A DNA stretch of 64,000 bases from JAVBLY01 sp031553035 (GTDB lineage Bacteria; Bacillota; Clostridia; Peptostreptococcales; Anaerovoracaceae). The stretch covers positions 491,061 to 555,060 of the forward strand of contig JAVBLY010000006.1 in the NCBI GenBank assembly GCA_031553035.1, in the 5' to 3' direction. Position numbers and translations under genes: made by a program. The notes under the pieces were generated by a model. That model was given only the letters and a program-made list of their open reading frames with translations. It searched no databases and had not been told where the DNA came from. Of this stretch, positions 17,543 to 27,170 are shown piece by piece; position 1 is the stretch's first letter, and each line of letters starts with the position of its first letter.

Positions 17543-18547
17543 ATGGATTTTTTTAATAAAATAATAAGGCAGGCGAAAAGCGATAAAAAGACCATAGTTT
17601 TCCCCGAAGGTACAGAGGAGAGAACTGTCAAGGCTGTCGCTCACGTTCTTGAACAGGAGATCGCAGATGTCATTCTCATTGGAAACAGAGATGAAGTGCT
17701 TAGCATGCAGCCCGGGCTTGAATTCAGCGGAGCTCAGATAGTTGATCACGTTACCGATTCTACATTCGACGATTTTGCTCAGACTTTTTATGAGCTGAGA
17801 AAACATAAGGGAGTCACCCTTGACGACGCCATCAAGACAATGGAAGATCCTGTTTATTATGCGACCATGATGGTCAAAAAAGGCATTGCCGATGGTATGG
17901 TTTCGGGAGCCATCCATTCCACTGCAGATACTTTAAGACCTGCACTTCAGATTCTTAAGACAGCTCCCGGCAGCAAACTGGTTTCGTCTTTCTTTGTAAT
18001 GGATGTACCCGGCAGCAGTTTTGGCGTGGACGGTGTTCTGGTAATGGGCGACTGTGCTCTGGTTATCGATCCGACTCCTGAGGAACTTTCAGAGATCGCT
18101 ATCGCATCTGCAAGGTCAACGAAAAATTTTCTTGATGCAACACCTAAAGTTGCTCTTCTTTCATATTCGACAATGGGCAGCGGAGATGGTCCTATGGTAG
18201 ATAAGGTCAGGGATGCCCTCAAACTTGTCCGTGAAAAAGCTCCCGAACTTCAGGTAGACGGGGAGCTTCAGCTGGATGCCGCCATCGTGGCAGAAGTTGC
18301 GAAACTAAAGGCTCCGGGCAGTAAGGTGGCGGGACAGGCCAACACCCTGATTTTTCCTGATTTGAATTCGGGAAACATAGGATATAAGCTGGTGCAGAGA
18401 CTTGCAAAGGCAGGGGCATATGGACCGATACTTCAGGGGATAGCAAGACCGGTGAATGACCTTTCCCGAGGCTGCCTGATTGAAGACATCATAGGGGTAA
18501 CGGCAATTACTGCCGTTCAGGCACAGAAGATGGATATGGAGCAATAA
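17543..18547 (+). CDS. pta: Phosphate acetyltransferase
   Basis: A 334-residue short-form phosphotransacetylase that converts acetyl-CoA and phosphate to acetyl phosphate. Conserved stretches include KKTIVFPEGTEERT near the start, DGMVSGAIHSTADTLRP and QANTLIFPDLNSGNIGYKL. AAGGAG lies upstream of the ATG. It would drain acetyl-CoA from the OrtAB thiolase to ATP through acetate kinase, which is not in this window. The stop codon abuts the start of the thioesterase gene. Confidence 0.96.
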   Translation: MDFFNKIIRQAKSDKKTIVFPEGTEERTVKAVAHVLEQEIADVILIGNRDEVLSMQPGLEFSGAQIVDHVTDSTFDDFAQTFYELRKHKGVTLDDAIKTMEDPVYYATMMVKKGIADGMVSGAIHSTADTLRPALQILKTAPGSKLVSSFFVMDVPGSSFGVDGVLVMGDCALVIDPTPEELSEIAIASARSTKNFLDATPKVALLSYSTMGSGDGPMVDKVRDALKLVREKAPELQVDGELQLDAAIVAEVAKLKAPGSKVAGQANTLIFPDLNSGNIGYKLVQRLAKAGAYGPILQGIARPVNDLSRGCLIEDIIGVTAITAVQAQKMDMEQ

Positions 18548-19273
18548 ATGTATTTTAAAAGTGATGCTAAAGTTTTATCTTATGACTGCGATATGAGAAA
18601 CAGAATGAAGATCTCGGCTGCGATGCGATATATGCAGCAAATAGCAGGGGAAAATCTGGTAGCTCTTGGATATCCTGCAGAGGTACTGCAGAAAGAGGAT
18701 ATGGTCTTTCTTCTAACGAAGATTTGTCTGAAAATACATCGGGTTCCCGAAATACATGATGCCGTAACCATAGGGACTGCCCCGACACATACAAAAGGCG
18801 TACGCTTTGTAAGAGAATTTGTTATTGATTCTGCCGAAGGTGAAAGACTTATTTCGGCCGTTTCATACTGGCCCCTGATCCAGATATCCACTAGAAAGGT
18901 GCTTAGGCCTTCGGAATTCGGACACGATCTTAAATTTCAGCCTGTTGCGATCACCGAATATATCGATGATATACCTTTCCCAAAGAACGTACCGGATGAA
19001 AAGGTTCTCTACAAAGAACATATAAAATACAGTGACCTGGATATCAACAAGCATGTCAACAATACGGTATATCCTGACATTATCTGCAATGCTTTGCCGT
19101 ATGATCTCATGGGCAGGGGAGACATCGACACATTCGCCATCGGTTTTCAAAATGAGGCTGTCATAGATGATGTGATCTCAATAAAGAGGCATGAAATTTC
19201 AGAAAAGGAATTCTTTGTGACTGGTGATCACGGCCGTTCAGAATGTTTTAAAGGGCTGGTCACATTCAAATGA
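18548..19273 (+). CDS. Acyl-ACP thioesterase
   Basis: A 241-residue double hot-dog protein of the bacterial FatA/FatB-like family, which hydrolyses acyl-ACP to free fatty acid. The first hot-dog begins at DCDMRNRMKISAAMRYMQ; the catalytic D-N-H signature is YSDLDINKHVNN in the second half. Its ATG directly follows the pta stop and its own stop overlaps the start of the next gene (ATGATGA), so pta, thioesterase and CAP protein are one unit. Chain specificity unknown. Confidence 0.87.
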   Translation: MYFKSDAKVLSYDCDMRNRMKISAAMRYMQQIAGENLVALGYPAEVLQKEDMVFLLTKICLKIHRVPEIHDAVTIGTAPTHTKGVRFVREFVIDSAEGERLISAVSYWPLIQISTRKVLRPSEFGHDLKFQPVAITEYIDDIPFPKNVPDEKVLYKEHIKYSDLDINKHVNNTVYPDIICNALPYDLMGRGDIDTFAIGFQNEAVIDDVISIKRHEISEKEFFVTGDHGRSECFKGLVTFK

Positions 19274-20427
19274 TGACAATATCTTCCATCAAACGCATAG
19301 CGTTTTTCGGCGTGATTATTTCACTTGCTGCTGTACTGACATCGGGAAGTTTCGTCACTGCAGAAGCTGATTTTTTGGATATCCGGATCAAAGGCACCGC
19401 TAATCGTGACTTTGCGAATAAAATATTGGCTCAGGTAAATATCGAGCGTAAAAACGCAGATCTTTTGCCGCTTACCATGAGTGATGAACTTATCGAGTCA
19501 GCTGATACAAGAGCAAGAGAATGTATACTTCGTTATTCTCACAGCCGCACGGTTCCTTCAGCATGGACGGCATTGATATCTTCCGGGTACAGACATGCGG
19601 GAGAAAATCTGGCTATTGGGTATAGCAGCGCTGAAGCAGCCGTTGCGGCCTGGATGGCTTCAGAGTCCCACAAAGCAAACATTCTGGGCCCGGATTATAA
19701 GACTATCGGCGTAGGAGTTTTTGAATATTCGAATCCGGACACTGGAAAAACAGTATATACCTGTGCCCAGCATTTCAGCAATGTTTCATCTGAAGAATCG
19801 AAAAAAAGCGGCAAAAAAGATTCGGTATATTCAGTTTCTGTGGACATGGATTATTATCCGCTTAAAATCGACCTCTATATAAATGAGGATAAAAACCCTA
19901 AGGCTTTGGAGATAGGTCTGAACGATGAAGCAAAAGTTGTCATAAAAATCAAGGGCGACGAAATGTTTGATTATAATCAAATAACAGCTGAAACAGAAAC
20001 TTTGAAATGGACAGCAGCAAATCCAGATGTGGCGTATGTAACTACAGGAGGATCAATCAGGGCAAACGGAATCGGTAGAACGACAATGGAAGCCGTGGCG
20101 GTAGACGGAGGATACAAAGCAGTTCTGGATATCAATGTTATCAGGCCAATTCATTCAGCTGAGGTAGGTATTGTCTCTCCCAGGTTATATAGCGGCAGCG
20201 AAATCAAACCTGAAGTGAGCATTCTGGATGGGGAAGAAGCGCTGATTAAGGGAGAAGACTACGAAGTAACATATAGCGATAATATCTATCCCGGGACCGG
20301 AAAGATCCATATTCGCGGTATAGGAGAATACGGCGGTGAAAGGATATTATACTTTTCTGTATATGATGAATCAACTGTTATTAAAGAAGGATTTATAAAG
20401 AGATTTCTCAGTCTATTCAATTATTAA
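19270..20427 (+). CDS. Secreted CAP (SCP/PR1) domain protein with Ig-like C-terminal part
   Basis: A 385-residue exported protein. A signal peptide (IAFFGVIISLAAVLTSGSF) is followed by a CAP domain at about residues 48-170 with HAGENLAIG and AAWMASESHKANIL. A bacterial Ig-like (Big_2-type) stretch follows with LKWTAANPDVAYVTTGGSI, then a short repeat-like beta region. CAP proteins of bacteria are extracellular; their activity is mostly unknown. It overlaps the thioesterase by 4 nt and the convergent 20417 gene by 11 nt. Confidence 0.85.
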   Translation: MMTISSIKRIAFFGVIISLAAVLTSGSFVTAEADFLDIRIKGTANRDFANKILAQVNIERKNADLLPLTMSDELIESADTRARECILRYSHSRTVPSAWTALISSGYRHAGENLAIGYSSAEAAVAAWMASESHKANILGPDYKTIGVGVFEYSNPDTGKTVYTCAQHFSNVSSEESKKSGKKDSVYSVSVDMDYYPLKIDLYINEDKNPKALEIGLNDEAKVVIKIKGDEMFDYNQITAETETLKWTAANPDVAYVTTGGSIRANGIGRTTMEAVAVDGGYKAVLDINVIRPIHSAEVGIVSPRLYSGSEIKPEVSILDGEEALIKGEDYEVTYSDNIYPGTGKIHIRGIGEYGGERILYFSVYDESTVIKEGFIKRFLSLFNY

Positions 20428-21496
20428 GTTTGATTTCCGAAACATACTCAAGTTTTCTGTGATAATCCAGTTCTACAAAATCGGTAGGCCTGACTTCCGC
20501 ATCTTTTTTATCGAAGTACTCGATCTCTGCATCCTTTAACATCTTATATACGAATTGAGAACAGAAGAGTATGTTCGGTTTGTGTGAGTATTTGGTTACG
20601 AGTCCCATGATATTATATGCGCTGCCTTCCCGGTTGATATCTTTTATTCTGTCAATGAGCAGCTTTTTTTTGTCACGCTTTATATCAAGTTTGTAAATTA
20701 TTATTGAAGCATCCTCTTTCTTGTTGAAAAAGTCCAGCATTTCCCTGTTCAGGCCGGGGGGGAATACCTTTTCTCCACCGTTGTAGCTGATGATCGTTTT
20801 CAGATCCTTGTCAAAGGAAATAGAAACATGGTTATAGGGTTTCCCTGTGAACATTGAAATTATGCCGCTGGCAGGACTGCCGGTATCGGACAGGATTATG
20901 TAAATGTGTTCATCGTCCAGACATTTTTCTGCAATATCAAAATACTCGGCTGTTAAGCTGCCGTCGTTGACATAACTAAATGAATCGTGGCGTGGGAGGT
21001 CAGAAATGATCTCGGTGATGTTATCCGCCGAAAGGATATCACCGGATTTTTTTATGTTATTGATCTGTTCGATTATCTTGTCCTTGTTTTCTTTAAGTTC
21101 GGACATACTGATAGTGCTCAGTTCCTGAACTGAGGGCATCATGAATATAGTCTGTTTTCTCGATGTGAATATCCTCTCTATGATCCATGGGAATACAACG
21201 ATGATCGTACCAAAAAGCCTGGCAACATACTCGGTTACCAGATATTCATAGTGATCGGCAAACACCACCATTACCATATATGTGAGCTGGATAGCAAGCA
21301 GGATCGAGTAGGTGAGTATGAGAAAAAACCGCATTCGCTTTGTTGCCGGCGTCATGACGGCTCTTGCGATCATGATCATGTAGACGAACACGTATGTCAG
21401 GCTGAATATAGCGATATTCCCGCTGAGAAAAAGGCCAACGAGAAGAAAGACGGCAAATACTTTGATGAGGGTACGATTATTCTTTGTAAATTCCAT
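20417..21496 (-). CDS. Membrane protein with permuted papain-like (YiiX/C92-type) domain
   Basis: A 359-residue protein. Four membrane helices occupy about residues 8-110. The C-terminal half has the hallmarks of permuted papain-fold amidases: GKPYNHVSISF with the catalytic histidine and LFCSQFVYKML with the cysteine. Such domains hydrolyse lipids or peptides. There is no Shine-Dalgarno site; instead an extended -10 box sits 5 nt before the ATG, so translation is probably leaderless. Confidence 0.75.
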   Translation of the reverse strand: MEFTKNNRTLIKVFAVFLLVGLFLSGNIAIFSLTYVFVYMIMIARAVMTPATKRMRFFLILTYSILLAIQLTYMVMVVFADHYEYLVTEYVARLFGTIIVVFPWIIERIFTSRKQTIFMMPSVQELSTISMSELKENKDKIIEQINNIKKSGDILSADNITEIISDLPRHDSFSYVNDGSLTAEYFDIAEKCLDDEHIYIILSDTGSPASGIISMFTGKPYNHVSISFDKDLKTIISYNGGEKVFPPGLNREMLDFFNKKEDASIIIYKLDIKRDKKKLLIDRIKDINREGSAYNIMGLVTKYSHKPNILFCSQFVYKMLKDAEIEYFDKKDAEVRPTDFVELDYHRKLEYVSEIKLNN

Positions 21497-21501
21497 ACCA
21501 T

Positions 21502-21510
21502 ATTATAGCA
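21502..21510 (-). promoter_or_regulatory. Extended -10 promoter giving a leaderless mRNA
   Basis: On the minus strand TGCTATAAT (extended -10 type) ends 5 nt before the ATG at 21496. Transcription would begin at or next to the A of the start codon. No purine-rich ribosome site fits in the gap. The -35 region is weak, as expected for extended -10 promoters. Confidence 0.55.
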
Positions 21511-21629
21511 CAGGCAAATTAGAATAATTTAATATTTTATGGAATCCCTATTGTAATGCAGTTTCGATTTTATTAAAATGTGAGTAAGTTTTGTGGTAAT
21601 ACAATGTAGCACTAAAGGAGGTTCTTAAA

Positions 21630-22193
21630 ATGGTAGTTAAAAGAGGAATCGCAGGTTTTGTAATCTTTTGTATGATGCTGTTTCCCCTGGCAGGTCTGGG
21701 CGGCATCGATGTTACCTATGCTGCTAAAAAGAAAATAAAGGCAACAAGCAGCGGCATAAAGAGTGGAGTTATAGATCCTAAGTATGGAATGTACGGGAAA
21801 CTGAACAGCAAAGGCGTGCCTAAGGTATCCATCCCCATAAAGATAAAAAAGAAGCCTAAAGGTACCAAGTATTACGCGATATACATGTATGATCCGGATG
21901 CGGGCAACTTCTGTCACTGGACGGCTGTTAATATCAAAGCCAAGAATAAGACTATAAAGGCAAATGCCAGCAGAAAAAATATGCCCAAAATGATCCAAGG
22001 CAAAAATGATTTCGGAACAAACGGTTACGGCGGCCCATATCCACCTACAACACATAAGTATGTAATCAAGATATATGCTCTCAAAAGCAAGGTAAAGCTC
22101 AAAAAAGGGTATTCCGTTAAACAATTCAAGAGTGCCATAAAAGGCAAGGTAATTGCATCAACCAAAATCAAAGGTAAATATATAGTAGAATAG
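21630..22193 (+). CDS. Secreted PEBP (YbhB/YbcL) family protein
   Basis: A 187-residue exported, very lysine-rich protein. A signal peptide ends near VTYAAKKK. The PEBP motifs are clear: YDPDAGNFCHWTAVNI, then GKNDFGTNGYGGPYPP and THKYVIKIYALKS. The PEBP fold binds phosphate or phospholipid head groups; bacterial roles are unknown. AAAGGAGG precedes the ATG. A terminator follows at once, so it is monocistronic. An exported, basic PEBP is less usual than the cytoplasmic YbhB type. Confidence 0.85.
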   Translation: MVVKRGIAGFVIFCMMLFPLAGLGGIDVTYAAKKKIKATSSGIKSGVIDPKYGMYGKLNSKGVPKVSIPIKIKKKPKGTKYYAIYMYDPDAGNFCHWTAVNIKAKNKTIKANASRKNMPKMIQGKNDFGTNGYGGPYPPTTHKYVIKIYALKSKVKLKKGYSVKQFKSAIKGKVIASTKIKGKYIVE

Positions 22194-22202
22194 ATCACTA
22201 AA

Positions 22203-22246
22203 AAGAGGCTGTCTCAAAATGTAAATAGTTGAGACAGCCCCTTTTT
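22203..22246 (+). terminator. Terminator hairpin identical to the left end of the 46086 element
   Basis: GGCTGTCTCA (22207-22216) pairs with TGAGACAGCC (22230-22239), followed by CCTTTTT. The 33 bases from 22207 to 22239 are identical to the left end of the mobile-like element at 46086, so this hairpin may be a relic of that element now serving as terminator for the PEBP gene and, on the other side, the aquaporin. Confidence 0.8.
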
Positions 22247-22260
22247 ATACGGTGAGTGCA

Positions 22261-22938
22261 TTATGCTGCAGCTTTGCTTTTGTTGATCAGATTGTAGACG
22301 AGCACTGCTATTGCTGCTCCAACGAGAGGAGCAACTATGAAGATCCACAGACTTGAAAGAGCGTCTCCGCCTGCAAATAATGCAGGACCGATGCTTCTTG
22401 CCGGGTTTACGGAAGTTCCTGTAAGAGGAATTCCCACTATGTGGACAAATGTCAGTGTAAGTCCGATAGTCAGACCTGCTACTGCGCTTTTGCTTTCGTC
22501 GTTTGTTACTCCAAGTATTAGATAAACGAAGATAAATGTGAGGATGGTTTCGATAATAAGACCGCCTCCTACTCCTACATTGGCAATGCCGTTAGATCCG
22601 AAGCCGCCGGTCAGATCTTTTATACCGAATGTCGTCAGCATATAAAGAAGTGCGCCGCCTGCGATACCTCCGATGATCTGGAATATAACGTAGCCGATAA
22701 AATCCTTACCGCTCATGCCTTTATTGAGGAATACCCCAAAGGATACCGCAGGATTGATATGGCAACCTGAAATACCGCCGATAACATATGCCATTGCAAC
22801 AATGGAAAGACCGAAAGCCAGTGCTACCGCAAGGTGACCTCCTGATGCGTCCGTACCCAGAAGCATGGCGCTGGCACAACCCATAAATGTAAGAGTCATT
22901 GTGCCAAGGCACTCGGCAATATACTTTTTAAAGCCCAT
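22261..22938 (-). CDS. aqpZ: Aquaporin (MIP family, AqpZ-like)
   Basis: A 225-residue six-helix channel with both half-helix motifs, HINPAVSFG (N62-P63-A64) and SVNPARSIGPA. The serine after the second arginine region and compact length favour a water channel over GlpF. AAGGAG lies 7 nt before the ATG. It stands alone, convergent with the PEBP gene. No glp genes are nearby. Confidence 0.92.
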   Translation of the reverse strand: MGFKKYIAECLGTMTLTFMGCASAMLLGTDASGGHLAVALAFGLSIVAMAYVIGGISGCHINPAVSFGVFLNKGMSGKDFIGYVIFQIIGGIAGGALLYMLTTFGIKDLTGGFGSNGIANVGVGGGLIIETILTFIFVYLILGVTNDESKSAVAGLTIGLTLTFVHIVGIPLTGTSVNPARSIGPALFAGGDALSSLWIFIVAPLVGAAIAVLVYNLINKSKAAA

Positions 22939-23092
22939 AATTAGAATCTCCTTTCACAAAAAAAACGAAGTATGTAGTGCGCATTACATCGCATTACATT
23001 ATAACAAGTTGTAAAGTAAAAGTAAACGTTTGAGAACCACTTGTCTTTATGGATTCTTTATGCAGGCATTCCACTTCTTTATGACATTTTAA

Positions 23093-23122
23093 TTGTCACA
23101 ATGTGAAATACTAATGTAAAAT
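23093..23122 (+). promoter_or_regulatory. Probable promoter of the second nhaC gene
   Basis: TTGTCA (23093-23098) and TAAAAT (23117-23122) are 18 bp apart, each matching consensus at 5 of 6 positions. A small palindrome TCACA-A-TGTGA (23096-23106) overlaps the -35 edge. The leader to the ATG at 23207 is about 80 nt. Confidence 0.5.
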
Positions 23123-23206
23123 TTACGGTAAGAGAATGATCTATTCTTTGTGCTTGGATTTTATTATTCTATTTTTTTATTCTATGTATTCAGGAAGGGG
23201 GACTTT

Positions 23207-24901
23207 ATGAAACCAATGTCAAGAAAAAAGAAGCTCATCATACTGTGCGGGATCATGCTTGTACTCATCTTTGTTGCCACAACCGGCGTTTTCGGTGCAG
23301 GCGAGGAAGTTGATGACTCCAGTATGTTTTATGGGACAGGATGGGCACTGCTGCCACCTATCATAACTATTATACTGGCTCTTATATTCAGAGAGGTATA
23401 TTCGGCATTATTTATCGGTATTCTGGTAGGAGCGTTAATGTATGCAAACTTTAATTTTCTGGGTATGCTCGATCAGACAATTGCAATTATCAGCAGCAGG
23501 CTGGGCGACAACGGAGGTATAATAATCTTTATTGTTTGTCTGGGTATTATCGTTGCTTTGTTCCAGGCCTCGGGGTGCGCTACGGCCTTTGGTGACTGGG
23601 CATATCAGCATGTTAAAACAAAGAGGACTGCCCTTATAAGTACGACACTTTTGGGATTGTTCTTCGTAATCGACGACTATTTCAACGCTCTCACAACAGG
23701 TAATATTATGAGACCTGTTACCGATGCTCAGAAAGTCAGTCGTGCAAGATTAGCCTATAACGTAGACTGCACATCAGCGCCTATCTGTATCATTGCTCCC
23801 ATATCATCATGGGCAGCAGCAGTTGCCTCATATATACCTCCCGAGGTAGATGCAGATGGATTTGCGCTGTTCCTTCAGTGCATACCTTATAACTTCTATG
23901 CAATACTTACACTTTGTATGCTGTTCACACTGGCTATTATCAACTTCAACTTCGGTCCGATGCGTACATATGAGTATCTGGCTGAGCAGAAAGATGATAT
24001 CTACGGCGGAACAGGTGACCTTTATACAGCATCAAAAGCAGTTGAGTCTAATCCAAACGGAAGAGTTCTGGATATGGTTCTCCCGGTAGTTGTTCTTATC
24101 GGATCCTGCATATTCGGTCTTGTTTATACAGGCGGAATCCTCGATGGTGAAAGCTTCATGGCCGCATTCAGCGCATGTGATGCATTTGTGGGACTTCCAA
24201 TCGGCGGAATCATCGCCCTTGCATTCACAGTTATCTATTACTTCTGCCGCAGAGTCATAACTCTTTCACAGTTCACAGAAGCAGTTCCAAACGGAGCCGT
24301 TGCAATGACACCTGCACTTTTGATATTGACATTCTCATGGGGTATCGAAGGTATATGTCGTGAAAGCCTTGGCGTTGCAGTATTCGTAGAAAATACATTT
24401 GCCAACAGCGACTTCCCTATGTTTATACTTCCGGCCATCATGTACATACTGGGAGCATTCGTATCATTCGCAACAGGAACTTCCTGGGGAACATTCGGAA
24501 TACTCATTCCGATCTCACTTGCTATATTCGGAAATTCCGTAACAGATCCGCTCTGCATAATAACTCTTTCCGCAACACTGGCAGGAGCTGTAACAGGTGA
24601 CCACTGTTCACCTATCTCCGAGACAGCTATAATGTCTTCAACTGCGGCACAGGTTGACTTCATGACCCACGTTATGACTCAGCTGCCATACGCATTGTTT
24701 ACAGCTGGATTTGCTCTTGTTGGATTCATACTGGCAGGATTCATCCAGAATGTAATAGTACTTCCGATCATGATCGCTATTATCGTAGTAGTACTTGTCT
24801 TCATGAAGAAGACCATCAAGCAAAAACCAATCAAAGAACCGGTCACATACGTGTCCAAAAGGGCGCGGGACGAACAGGCAAAACTTGCTAATCAGCAATA
24901 A
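23207..24901 (+). CDS. Na+/H+ antiporter NhaC family protein (second copy)
   Basis: A 564-residue membrane protein of the same family as the 442 gene: it has DDYFNALTTGNIMRPVTD and GDHCSPISETAIMSS at the matching places. I start at ATG 23207 with AGGAAGGGGG upstream; a longer frame from 23150 has no ribosome site. It begins with a helix and an extra loop before the family core. It is monocistronic and lies before a KdpDE-like two-component system. Substrate unknown. Confidence 0.88.
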   Translation: MKPMSRKKKLIILCGIMLVLIFVATTGVFGAGEEVDDSSMFYGTGWALLPPIITIILALIFREVYSALFIGILVGALMYANFNFLGMLDQTIAIISSRLGDNGGIIIFIVCLGIIVALFQASGCATAFGDWAYQHVKTKRTALISTTLLGLFFVIDDYFNALTTGNIMRPVTDAQKVSRARLAYNVDCTSAPICIIAPISSWAAAVASYIPPEVDADGFALFLQCIPYNFYAILTLCMLFTLAIINFNFGPMRTYEYLAEQKDDIYGGTGDLYTASKAVESNPNGRVLDMVLPVVVLIGSCIFGLVYTGGILDGESFMAAFSACDAFVGLPIGGIIALAFTVIYYFCRRVITLSQFTEAVPNGAVAMTPALLILTFSWGIEGICRESLGVAVFVENTFANSDFPMFILPAIMYILGAFVSFATGTSWGTFGILIPISLAIFGNSVTDPLCIITLSATLAGAVTGDHCSPISETAIMSSTAAQVDFMTHVMTQLPYALFTAGFALVGFILAGFIQNVIVLPIMIAIIVVVLVFMKKTIKQKPIKEPVTYVSKRARDEQAKLANQQ

Positions 24902-24922
24902 GACAGTGCACAAAAATAGATC

Positions 24923-24956
24923 AAACAAAAGCCGCCGTTCAGGCGGTTTTGTTTTG
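24923..24956 (+). terminator. Terminator between nhaC-like and response regulator genes
   Basis: CCGCC (24932-24936) pairs with GGCGG (24942-24946) and the A-rich left flank pairs with TTTTGTTT on the right, with one bulged G. It is suited to terminate both convergent genes. Confidence 0.8.
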
Positions 24957-24977
24957 AAAAGAAAGTGATTTATGTTT

Positions 24978-25676
24978 TTAGCTGTCTTCTTCAGCCATGC
25001 GATAACCTATTCCGATCTCAGTTAAGATGTATGTCGGATCGGCAGGATTATCCTCGATCTTTCGTCTGATGTTTGCGATATTTACCCTGAGTAACTGGCT
25101 GTCATGAGTATATGGCCCCCAGAGGGTTTGAATGAGGTATTCATGGGTAAGGACTTTGCCTTCATTGTTGGCAAGTATCTGGAGTATCTTATATTCAAGT
25201 GGTGTCAAATGGACAGTCTCGCCATCCACTTTTATAAGGCGTTTTTCAAAATCGATAGACAGTCCCCTGTTGACATACGTCTTGATGGGAGTAGGACCCG
25301 ATGAATTTTCATGTATACGTATGGCTGTCCTGATCCTTGCCAGCAGTTCATCGTTGCCAAAAGGCTTCGTTATATAATCATGAGCACCGTTATCAAGTGC
25401 TTCGACTTTATCCTTTTCGTTGAGCCTTGCGCTGACAACTATGATAGGCATGTCGGACCACTCACGTATTTTTGAAAGTACTTCCATGCCATCCATATCG
25501 GGAAGTCCAAGGTCCAGAAGTATGAGCTTGGGCATATGTGATGCGGCAAGTGAGATTGCAGAATTTCCCGACTCGGCAGTAAGTACATCGAAGCCTGCAT
25601 TCTTAAGTAGCACCGAGATGAAAGATGTGATCCTGTTATCATCCTCTATAATTAATATTTTGTCTTGTGCAGCCAT
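24978..25676 (-). CDS. OmpR-family response regulator, KdpE-like
   Basis: A 232-residue regulator with a receiver (phospho-acceptor D55 in LLDLGLPDMDG, conserved K in ITKPFG) and a C-terminal winged helix. The receiver is closest in feel to KdpE (VVSARLNEKDKVEALDNGAHDY). GAGGTG precedes the ATG; it follows its kinase by 9 nt. No kdpFABC is in the window, so its target is open. Confidence 0.9.
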   Translation of the reverse strand: MAAQDKILIIEDDNRITSFISVLLKNAGFDVLTAESGNSAISLAASHMPKLILLDLGLPDMDGMEVLSKIREWSDMPIIVVSARLNEKDKVEALDNGAHDYITKPFGNDELLARIRTAIRIHENSSGPTPIKTYVNRGLSIDFEKRLIKVDGETVHLTPLEYKILQILANNEGKVLTHEYLIQTLWGPYTHDSQLLRVNIANIRRKIEDNPADPTYILTEIGIGYRMAEEDS

Positions 25677-25685
25677 AGTTTCACC

Positions 25686-27164
25686 TCATTTTTCTTTTGG
25701 CAGGATTATCGTGAATACAGAGCCTTTTTCCGGTCTGTTTTCAGCAATCAGTTTGCCGTTATGTGCATCGATAATTGTTTTACAAATTAATAGACCAAGA
25801 CCCAAACCTTTTTTTGAGTCGACGTAGCTTTTCTCTGGCATCCCTCTGTTGATATCCGTTAGCAACCTTTGAGGAACGCCTTCCCCCACATCTGTCACGA
25901 TAAAATGAATGTTATTATTTTTCTGTTCCATTTTTAGATGGACCGGTGATCTTTCGGATGAATATTTGATTGCATTCTCCATGATATTGATAAGGACCTG
26001 TGTTATGAGTATGGCATCCATCCACATGGTAACCGGATCTTCCGGTGCTTCCACACTGATATTGCAGGTTTTGAATCTTTTTCTGACAATGGAAGTTGCC
26101 TGAGCCATTATCTCCTCGATTATTTCCTCGGTCTTTTTAACTTCCATATTGCTGTCGGAAATCCTGGTGACAGTCAGAAGATTTTCCACCATTCGTATGA
26201 GCCATTCCGAGTTGTCCATAATGTCCCCGGCATACTGTTTTATGTCCTCTCTTGTAAGTGACTCCGCTCTGTCGCTGATCAATGCGCTCTGTCCCAGAAT
26301 ACCTGTAAGCGGCGTTCTGAGATCATGAGAGACCGCTCTAAGCAGAATGCTCTTAGTCTTTTCCTTCTCGGTTTCTATCTCCATCTTATGCTTAAGGTCA
26401 GAAATGAGCCTCAGCTCCATGGCCAAGGCGATCTGCCCCATGATATCCCGTATAAAAGATTTGTCGTTATCAGTCAAGTGGTTATTGTGGTAATATACGC
26501 CCAGAAGCCCCATTGTCACATCTTTGCTTCTTATGCGTTGATAATACATTCCCCCATCTCTGTCACAGATAGAATCCTTGTCGGAGCCTTCAAAGAAAAC
26601 TACGGCAGCCCGCTTCCGTTCCTCGGAAGTTTCCATCGGTGTGCTCTTTTCGCTGAATTTGCCGCTTGTAAGAATGGATGGATCTTCCGTATAAAAAACA
26701 ACAGGGCATTTTAGCTGCATAGATGCATATTTTATTGCGATATTAGTTATTGAATCTGTATCCTGAGCGCCAAGCAAATGCTTGTTGATATTGTACATGA
26801 GATTGGATCGCATTTCTTTTGCATGTGCGATATCGGCCTGTTCTTTCATCCTCGACGTGACTGTTACCATAATTATGGAAACTATGAGCATAACTATCAA
26901 AGTTATCGGGAAGCCGACAGAAGAACTGAATCCGAATCTGGGCTCAGTGATAAAAAGATCGCACAGAAAGCTTCCGAGAATTGCCGCCATTATGCCATAG
27001 ACATAACTTGATGTTAGCATTGCGATCAGGAGTACACCCAGAATGTACAGCAGAGTAAGATTATCGTCCATGATAGTGAAGTCATAGAGAAGTTCGGTAA
27101 TGATAACAGTCGCTCCAAGAATCCCTACTGTTATGGCTATGTTTTTTGCAATATTCTTTCTCAT
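25686..27164 (-). CDS. Sensor histidine kinase, KdpD-like with DUF4118 membrane domain
   Basis: A 492-residue kinase. Four helices near residues 8-110 correspond to the KdpD membrane domain (DUF4118), a GAF-like region follows, then HisKA with AVSHDLRTPLTGILG, N-box NIMENAIKYS and G-boxes DVGEGVP and GLGLGLLICK. It lacks the long N-terminal KdpD/Usp module of true KdpD, so potassium sensing by that module is not possible. The start has no ribosome site but an extended -10 box directly upstream. Pairs with the 24978 regulator. Confidence 0.9.
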   Translation of the reverse strand: MRKNIAKNIAITVGILGATVIITELLYDFTIMDDNLTLLYILGVLLIAMLTSSYVYGIMAAILGSFLCDLFITEPRFGFSSSVGFPITLIVMLIVSIIMVTVTSRMKEQADIAHAKEMRSNLMYNINKHLLGAQDTDSITNIAIKYASMQLKCPVVFYTEDPSILTSGKFSEKSTPMETSEERKRAAVVFFEGSDKDSICDRDGGMYYQRIRSKDVTMGLLGVYYHNNHLTDNDKSFIRDIMGQIALAMELRLISDLKHKMEIETEKEKTKSILLRAVSHDLRTPLTGILGQSALISDRAESLTREDIKQYAGDIMDNSEWLIRMVENLLTVTRISDSNMEVKKTEEIIEEIMAQATSIVRKRFKTCNISVEAPEDPVTMWMDAILITQVLINIMENAIKYSSERSPVHLKMEQKNNNIHFIVTDVGEGVPQRLLTDINRGMPEKSYVDSKKGLGLGLLICKTIIDAHNGKLIAENRPEKGSVFTIILPKEK

Positions 27165-27170
27165 GAAAAA

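Noticed and set aside
24978..27164. True KdpDE system
   Set aside because: The kinase lacks the N-terminal KdpD module and no kdpFABC genes are nearby; only KdpDE-like is supported.
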